A stretch of DNA of 64,000 bases from Arthrobacter sp. 131MFCol6.1. Lineage in GTDB: Bacteria > Actinomycetota > Actinomycetes > Actinomycetales > Micrococcaceae. Position numbers and translations under genes: made by a program. The stretch covers positions 1-64,000 of the forward strand of contig NZ_KB895542.1 of NCBI RefSeq assembly GCF_000374925.1. The letters are read 5' to 3'. Below, piece after piece: positions 59,843 to 64,000 of the stretch; the first letter of the stretch is position 1; each line of letters begins with the position of its first letter. The notes beneath the pieces were generated by a model, which saw only the letters and a program-made list of their open reading frames with translations, did no database searches and had not been told where the DNA came from.

Positions 59843-59848
59843 TAGGCT
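59843..59848 (+). promoter_or_regulatory. -10 hexamer TAGGCT for the MaoC operon
   Basis: TAGGCT ends 6 bases before the ATG at 59855; leaderless start likely. Confidence 0.6.
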
Positions 59849-59854
59849 GGAACC

Positions 59855-60334
59855 ATGACAATCAATCCGGACCTGCAGGGGCGCAGCTACCCTGCCGCAG
59901 AGGTGTATGACGTCGGCCGCGAGAAGATCCGCGAGTTCGCGCGCGCGGTCAAGGCCACCCACCCCGCCCACTTCGATGTTGCCGCCGCCGAGGGGCTGGG
60001 TCACAGCGACCTCGTCGCGCCGCCGACCTTCGCCATCATCGTCGCGCAGCGCGCCGACGCGCAGCTGATCGAGGATCCGGAGTCCGGGATCGACTTCTCC
60101 CGCGTGGTCCACGCCGACCAGCGGTTCACCCACCACCGCCCGATCGTCGCGGGCGACCGGCTGGTCGCCGAACTGCACGTCGACGGCGTCCGCGCCATGG
60201 GCGGCGGAGCCATGATCACCACCCGCTCGGAAATCTTCGCCCTTGCCCCCGGCGATGCCACCGACGCCGCCGGCGTCCGGGAGCCGGTCGCCACCGCCAC
60301 CTCGTCCATCCTGGTCCGCGGAGAGGGACAGTAG
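59855..60334 (+). CDS. MaoC-like dehydratase, non-catalytic-type subunit (HadA/HadC-like)
   Basis: 159-residue hotdog protein (FAS1-like dehydratase N-terminal type). Y-x-V-x-x-x-K-I-x-E-F-A-R-A and LVAPPTFAII are typical of the HadA/HadC partner, which binds substrate but lacks the hydratase motif. Followed by the catalytic-type MaoC gene after two bases; the pair would form a heterodimeric (R)-hydratase. In Mycobacterium HadAB/BC serve mycolate synthesis, which Arthrobacter lacks, so the substrate differs. Confidence 0.87.
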   Translation: MTINPDLQGRSYPAAEVYDVGREKIREFARAVKATHPAHFDVAAAEGLGHSDLVAPPTFAIIVAQRADAQLIEDPESGIDFSRVVHADQRFTHHRPIVAGDRLVAELHVDGVRAMGGGAMITTRSEIFALAPGDATDAAGVREPVATATSSILVRGEGQ

Positions 60335-60336
60335 CC

Positions 60337-60789
60337 ATGAGCACAGCATCTTTTGCTCCCAAGTTCGCGGAACTCACGGTCGGCCAGGACATCGGCAGCC
60401 GCAGCATTACCGTCACCCGCACCGACCTCGTCAAGTACGCCGGCGCATCCGGTGACTTCAACCCGATCCACTGGAACGAGGCCTTCGCCACCGGCGTCGG
60501 CCTGCCGGGCGTGATCGCCCACGGCATGTTCACCATGGGCGCGGCCGTCCAGCTCGTGACCGACTGGGCCGGGGATCCCGCCGCCGTCGTCGACTTCCAG
60601 ACCCGTTTCACCAAGCCGGTGCCCGTCGCTGACACGACGGGAACGCCGGAGGCCGGTGCCGTGATCGAGGTCAGCGGGGCCATCGGGGCGCTCGACGCCG
60701 ACGCCGGCACCGCCCGCGTCGACCTCACGGTCGTCTCGGCCGCCCAGAAGGTCCTCGTCAAGGCCCAGGCCGTCGTCAGGCTGGCCTAG
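60337..60789 (+). CDS. MaoC-like dehydratase, catalytic subunit (HadB-like)
   Basis: 150-residue hotdog-fold (R)-specific enoyl hydratase/3-hydroxyacyl dehydratase. The hydratase-2 motif YAGASGDFNPIHWNEAFA contains the catalytic D40 and H45. GLPGVIAHGMFTMG follows. Two bases after the preceding subunit gene and 14 bases before the MFS gene, giving an operon. Confidence 0.92.
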   Translation: MSTASFAPKFAELTVGQDIGSRSITVTRTDLVKYAGASGDFNPIHWNEAFATGVGLPGVIAHGMFTMGAAVQLVTDWAGDPAAVVDFQTRFTKPVPVADTTGTPEAGAVIEVSGAIGALDADAGTARVDLTVVSAAQKVLVKAQAVVRLA

Positions 60790-60803
60790 CCGATGCCGTT
60801 TCT

Positions 60804-62123
60804 GTGAATCTGGCTGCAGTGACCAAGGAAGTCTTCGTCCCGCCCGCCGAGATCACGCACTGGCGGAACGCCGTGGTGGTCGCCTACGCCGCGAGCGGTA
60901 TCGCCTTTTCCACGTGGGTGTCCCGGCTGCCGGCCATCCGCGACGGCCTGGACCTGACGCCCGGCACGATCGGGCTGCTCCTGCTCTGCATGACGGCGGG
61001 ATCTTTCGTGTCCGTGTCCGCCTCGGGCCTGATTGTCCTTCGCCTTGGCTCCAAGCGCACCATCCGGATTGGCAGCATCATGGTCGGGTTCGGGCTGGCG
61101 CTGGCAGGCTTCGGCACCTCCGTGCTCGCCAGCCCGGTGGCGGTGGCCGCGGGACTGGCCATCATCGGGCTGGGCACCGCCAGCTGGAATACCGCGTCCA
61201 ATGTCGAAGGTGCCGCGGTGGAACGCGCCGTCCGGCGGCACATCATGCCCCGGCTGCACGGTTCCTTCAGCCTGGGCACAGTGGCGGGCGCCGGGCTGGG
61301 CGCCTGGGCTGCCGCCGCCGGGATCCCCGTCTTCCTGCACCTGGCCGCGGCGGGCCTGCTGGTGGCCGGCTCGGTGACCACCGCGGCGGCCTGGTTCCGG
61401 GCGGACATCACGCCGGTCGAGGGGGAGCAGCCCTTCAAGGCATCCGGGACAGATACCTTCGAGGACCCCTCCACCGGGCCCATCCCGATCGTCCGGCAGA
61501 CTGACGCGGTCCCGGAGCCGCCGCTGGACAACAAACGCCTCATCGCCCAGGCCTGGCGTGACCGGCGCACACTGCTGCTGGGCGTGCTGGTCCTCGGGCT
61601 GGCCCTGGCCGAAGGAGCGGCGGGGGACTGGGTGGCGCTGGCGCTGGCCGACGGCCACGGCCAGACCGACGCCGCCGGAGCCGCCGGGTACGGGCTGTTC
61701 GTCACCTTCATGACCATCGGCCGGTTCGCCGGCACCCTGGTCCTGGACCGCTTCGGCCGGGTCCCGGTGATGCGCTGGTGCGCCGCACTGGCGGTTCTGG
61801 GCCTCGGCCTGTTCGTCTTCGCCCCGGTACCGTGGCTGGCCTACGTGGCCTTGGCCATCTGGGGACTCGGCGCCTCACTTGGCTTCCCGGTCGGCATGTC
61901 CGCCGCAGCCGACGATCCCGTCAAGGCCGCCGCACGGGTGTCCGTGGTGTCCACGATCGGCTACGGAGCGTTCCTGTGCGGGCCGCCGCTGCTGGGGCTA
62001 CTGGCCGAGCACGTCGGGATCCTCCACTCGCTGCTGGCGGTCATGGTGATGCTGATCGTCAGCTTCATGCTCTCCCCAGTGGCCCGCAAACTCCCCGCGC
62101 CCGCGCCCGTGCCGGGACAGTAG
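60804..62123 (+). CDS. MFS transporter
   Basis: 439-residue major facilitator with about 12 hydrophobic segments and an internal cytoplasmic loop (about residues 195-245). The first half carries SRLPAIRDGLDLTPGTIGLLLL and a conserved RLGSKRTIRIGS loop; LVLDRFGRVPVMRWCA lies in the second half. It resembles the YbjJ-like MFS group. GTG start. It sits between the MaoC pair and murB, an arrangement seen in related genomes. Substrate unknown. Confidence 0.86.
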   Translation: MNLAAVTKEVFVPPAEITHWRNAVVVAYAASGIAFSTWVSRLPAIRDGLDLTPGTIGLLLLCMTAGSFVSVSASGLIVLRLGSKRTIRIGSIMVGFGLALAGFGTSVLASPVAVAAGLAIIGLGTASWNTASNVEGAAVERAVRRHIMPRLHGSFSLGTVAGAGLGAWAAAAGIPVFLHLAAAGLLVAGSVTTAAAWFRADITPVEGEQPFKASGTDTFEDPSTGPIPIVRQTDAVPEPPLDNKRLIAQAWRDRRTLLLGVLVLGLALAEGAAGDWVALALADGHGQTDAAGAAGYGLFVTFMTIGRFAGTLVLDRFGRVPVMRWCAALAVLGLGLFVFAPVPWLAYVALAIWGLGASLGFPVGMSAAADDPVKAAARVSVVSTIGYGAFLCGPPLLGLLAEHVGILHSLLAVMVMLIVSFMLSPVARKLPAPAPVPGQ

Positions 62124-62173
62124 AGCTAGCCAAGTGCGGCCGGCACCGGCTTAGGCGAGCGGATGATCCCGGC

Positions 62174-62179
62174 TAGGCT
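62174..62179 (+). promoter_or_regulatory. -10 hexamer TAGGCT for murB
   Basis: TAGGCT ends 6 bases before the GTG at 62186; supports a separate, leaderless murB transcript. Confidence 0.6.
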
Positions 62180-62185
62180 GGTCAG

Positions 62186-63253
62186 GTGACCCAGATCCAA
62201 CTCTCCGCCCTGACCACCTCCGCCGTCGGCGGCCCTGCCGGCAGCTACATCGAGGCCCGCAGCGAGGCCGGGATTATCGACGCCGTGCGCACGGCGGACG
62301 CCGCAGGCGAGTCCCTGCTGATCATCGGCGGCGGCTCCAACCTGCTGGTGTCCGACGACGGGTTCCCCGGCACGGTGCTGAAGATCGCCTCGGAGGGTTT
62401 CACCGTGGACGCCGAGGACTCTTGCGGCGGCGTGGCAGTGGTGGTCCAGGCCGGCCACAACTGGGACGCCTTCGTTGAACACGCCGTGAAGCATGCCTGG
62501 TCCGGCGTCGAGGCGCTCTCCGGGATCCCCGGCGCCACGGGCGCCACCCCCGTGCAGAACGTCGGCGCCTACGGGGCCGACGTCTCCCAGACGATCGCCG
62601 CGGTGCGCACCTGGGACCGGGAACGCAACGCGGTGAAGACTTTCACGAATTCCGAACTCAAGTTCGGCTACCGGGACTCCATCCTGAAGCAGACCACCGT
62701 CAACGGCTCACCGCGCTACGTGGTGCTCACCGTGGAATTCCAACTCCCGCTCGGCCGGATGAGCGCCCCGGTCCGCTACGCCGAACTCGCCCGGGTGCTC
62801 GGCGTCGAGCAGGGCCGGCGGGCCTACTCCACCGACGTCCGCCGCGAAGTGCTGCGGCTCCGGGCGTCCAAGGGCATGGTCTGGGACGCGAACGACCGTG
62901 ACACGTACTCCACGGGCTCCTTTTTCACGAACCCGATCGTGGCCGAGGACGTCGCGGCACGGCTGCCGCAGGAGGCCCCGCGGTACCCCGCCGGTGCGGA
63001 CGGGCTGACCAAGCTCTCGGCGGCCTGGCTGATCGACCAGGCCGGGTTCGCCAAGGGCTTCGGCCTGGACCCGGACAGCGTCTCGGGCGGCCGGGCCTCG
63101 CTGTCCACCAAGCACACCCTCGCCATCACCAACCGGGGAGGGGCGAGCGCGGCGGACATGCTGGCCGTCGCGCGGGAGGTCCGCCACGGCGTCGTCGAAC
63201 GTTTCGGCATTGAACTGCACCCGGAGCCGCTGCTGATCGGCGTCGATCTCTAG
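62186..63253 (+). CDS. murB: UDP-N-acetylmuramate dehydrogenase
   Basis: 355-residue FAD enzyme reducing UDP-GlcNAc-enolpyruvate to UDP-MurNAc in peptidoglycan synthesis. FAD loops LIIGGGSNLLVSDDGF and SGIPGATGATPVQNVGAYGADVSQTI, substrate motif FGYRDSILKQ, catalytic Ser in YSTGSFFTNPIV and the terminal Glu in LHPEPLLIGVDL are all present: a type I MurB. Single-copy essential gene. The final codons lie in a 26-bp tandem duplication that includes the stop codon. Confidence 0.96.
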   Translation: MTQIQLSALTTSAVGGPAGSYIEARSEAGIIDAVRTADAAGESLLIIGGGSNLLVSDDGFPGTVLKIASEGFTVDAEDSCGGVAVVVQAGHNWDAFVEHAVKHAWSGVEALSGIPGATGATPVQNVGAYGADVSQTIAAVRTWDRERNAVKTFTNSELKFGYRDSILKQTTVNGSPRYVVLTVEFQLPLGRMSAPVRYAELARVLGVEQGRRAYSTDVRREVLRLRASKGMVWDANDRDTYSTGSFFTNPIVAEDVAARLPQEAPRYPAGADGLTKLSAAWLIDQAGFAKGFGLDPDSVSGGRASLSTKHTLAITNRGGASAADMLAVAREVRHGVVERFGIELHPEPLLIGVDL

Positions 63254-63299
63254 GGAAAGACCCGCCCCAAGAACTCTAGGGAAAGACCGGCCACAAGAA
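63248..63299 (+). repeat. 26-bp tandem duplication across the murB stop
   Basis: Two copies (63248-63273 and 63274-63299) starting CTCTAGGGAAAGACC, with two mismatches. The first copy includes the last Leu codon and TAG stop of murB. Confidence 0.9.
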
Positions 63300-63347
63300 A
63301 ACGGCCGCAGGCCGGGCCACCGCCGGCGGGGCGCCTCAGCGCTCCGG

Positions 63348-63902
63348 CTACGGTTCCGTGTGGCGGGGGGCCACCTTGCTAAAAAGCATGAAGGTAAAAC
63401 CGGAGGCTGCGGCCCCGAGCAGGAAGACTTGGCAGAACGCCACGGACTGGACGCTAGGCCCGCTTTGCAGCACCAGTCCGGCGCACGCAAATGCCACGGC
63501 GCCGGCGAGGAATGCCAGGGAGCCGAGCAGGAAGGCCTGTACGGTGGCCGGAAATTCGCTGCCGTAGTCGAGCTGGAGCTCCCGGCTCTGCGGGGCGATC
63601 CTTCCGTGCTTCACGGCCGCCTGCACCCGTGCCTGAGACCGTGCCTGAGACCGTGCCCGAGACCGCGCCTGAGACCGTGCCCGCGGCTGCAACGCCGCAG
63701 CCGTGACGAAGCTGGCCACGGACAAAGCCATGGACAACGTGGCCACCAACTGCAGGGTGCTCATCATGGGCGAAAGCCGGGTACCGCTGGCGATGGCGAC
63801 GGCGAGCCCGGCAGCCATGCCGGCGGCGCTGGAGGCCCAGCCCAGCAGGGCCAGCTTCCGGCACAGGGGCCGAAGCAGCGGCCACACCTCACTCATAGTC
63901 AT
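63348..63902 (-). CDS. Four-span membrane protein with internal Arg/Ser/Gln/Ala repeats
   Basis: 184-residue protein, function unknown. Two N-terminal helices (about residues 17-37 and 47-70), a basic repetitive cytoplasmic loop R-A-R-S-Q-A-R-S-R-A-R-S-Q-A-R-S-Q-A-R-V-Q (about 74-94), then two more helices (about 122-145 and 152-175). The loop is coded by 12-bp tandem repeats. ATG with a TACCCT hexamer 6 bases upstream on the minus strand. Convergent with murB. Confidence 0.72.
   Translation of the reverse strand: MTMSEVWPLLRPLCRKLALLGWASSAAGMAAGLAVAIASGTRLSPMMSTLQLVATLSMALSVASFVTAAALQPRARSQARSRARSQARSQARVQAAVKHGRIAPQSRELQLDYGSEFPATVQAFLLGSLAFLAGAVAFACAGLVLQSGPSVQSVAFCQVFLLGAAASGFTFMLFSKVAPRHTEP
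63628..63687 (-). repeat. 12-bp in-frame minisatellite
   Basis: Units CGTGCCTGAGAC at 63628, 63640, 63652, 63664 and a degraded one at 63676. Each encodes four residues of the basic loop in the membrane protein gene. Confidence 0.9.
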
Positions 63903-63908
63903 GATTCA

Positions 63909-63914
63909 AGGGTA
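63909..63914 (-). promoter_or_regulatory. -10 hexamer TACCCT for the repeat-bearing membrane protein
   Basis: Minus-strand TACCCT followed by 6 bases and the ATG at 63902; leaderless start likely. Confidence 0.5.
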
Positions 63915-64000
63915 GGGAAGCCTGCTGGATGGCGGCTGGGAGCAGCCGGGCAACAACCCGACAGCCAGCGCATGCGACATACCATGGTTCCATGGCAGCA

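Noticed and set aside
63992..64000. ATG followed by two codons at the right edge
   Set aside because: Possibly the start of the next gene, but three codons are too few to support a feature.

Overview
The window reads as ordinary chromosome from a high-GC Gram-positive, most likely an Arthrobacter-type member of the Micrococcaceae. The grounds are strongly GC-biased third codon positions, frequent GTG/TTG starts, many actinobacterial protein families (FprA, FurA-KatA, HtpX, LysM lipoprotein, GH13 alpha-glucosidase, MaoC pair, MurB) and many TAnnnT -10 hexamers placed 5-7 bases before a start codon, as in leaderless actinobacterial transcripts. I saw no prophage, insertion sequence, CRISPR array or rRNA. 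Three tRNA genes are present (Tyr-GTA, Thr-GGT, Met-CAT).

Layout. 0.2-9.4 kb: RarD permease, FprA reductase, then a GAF-domain regulator with an aldehyde dehydrogenase / Zn-alcohol dehydrogenase / DUF779 operon, and an amino-acid permease. 9.5-18 kb: TetR, DUF2461, catalase with its FurA repressor and a Fur-box-like palindrome, an MFS exporter, HtpX, YajQ, a small secreted protein, tRNA-Tyr, a LysM lipoprotein and a DinB protein. 18-27 kb: a DUF1059-EAL couple, DUF1810, an ABC-2 exporter, MgtC, GNAT-VOC, peptidase S51-like, thioesterase and thioredoxin. 27-31 kb: an acyl-CoA synthetase and an endonuclease-like protein among three copies of a long palindrome, then an alkylbase DNA glycosylase. 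32-40 kb: an ion-transporter-like permease, the CBS-CGS transsulfuration pair, HxlR-MFS, a GT87 mannosyltransferase and an SDR. 40-46 kb: an HPt-like protein lacking its histidine, a DUF1190 / glutathionylspermidine-synthase-like / permease / glutaryl-CoA dehydrogenase cluster, and a MOSC protein. 46-52 kb: a DEAD-box helicase with a long leader, tRNA-Thr and tRNA-Met, two small ORFs, a YidC paralogue and an NAD(P)-binding protein. 51-57 kb: ROK repressor divergent from alpha-glucosidase and aldo/keto reductase, a CitE-like lyase and DUF2797. 57-64 kb: ArsR-SulP, MaoC-MaoC-MFS-MurB and a repeat-bearing membrane protein.

The genes appear to work together in several sets: alcohol/aldehyde oxidation under a GAF regulator; peroxide defence under FurA; transsulfuration from homocysteine to cystathionine and back; alpha-glucoside use under ROK control; and the YgiB-YgiC-like cluster, whose ligase must act on something other than glutathione if this organism, like most actinobacteria, uses mycothiol. 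That cluster, the palindrome-flanked endonuclease-like gene, the histidine-less HPt protein and the regulatory palindromes deserve the closest second look. Functions are assigned by reading protein motifs by eye; no database search was run.
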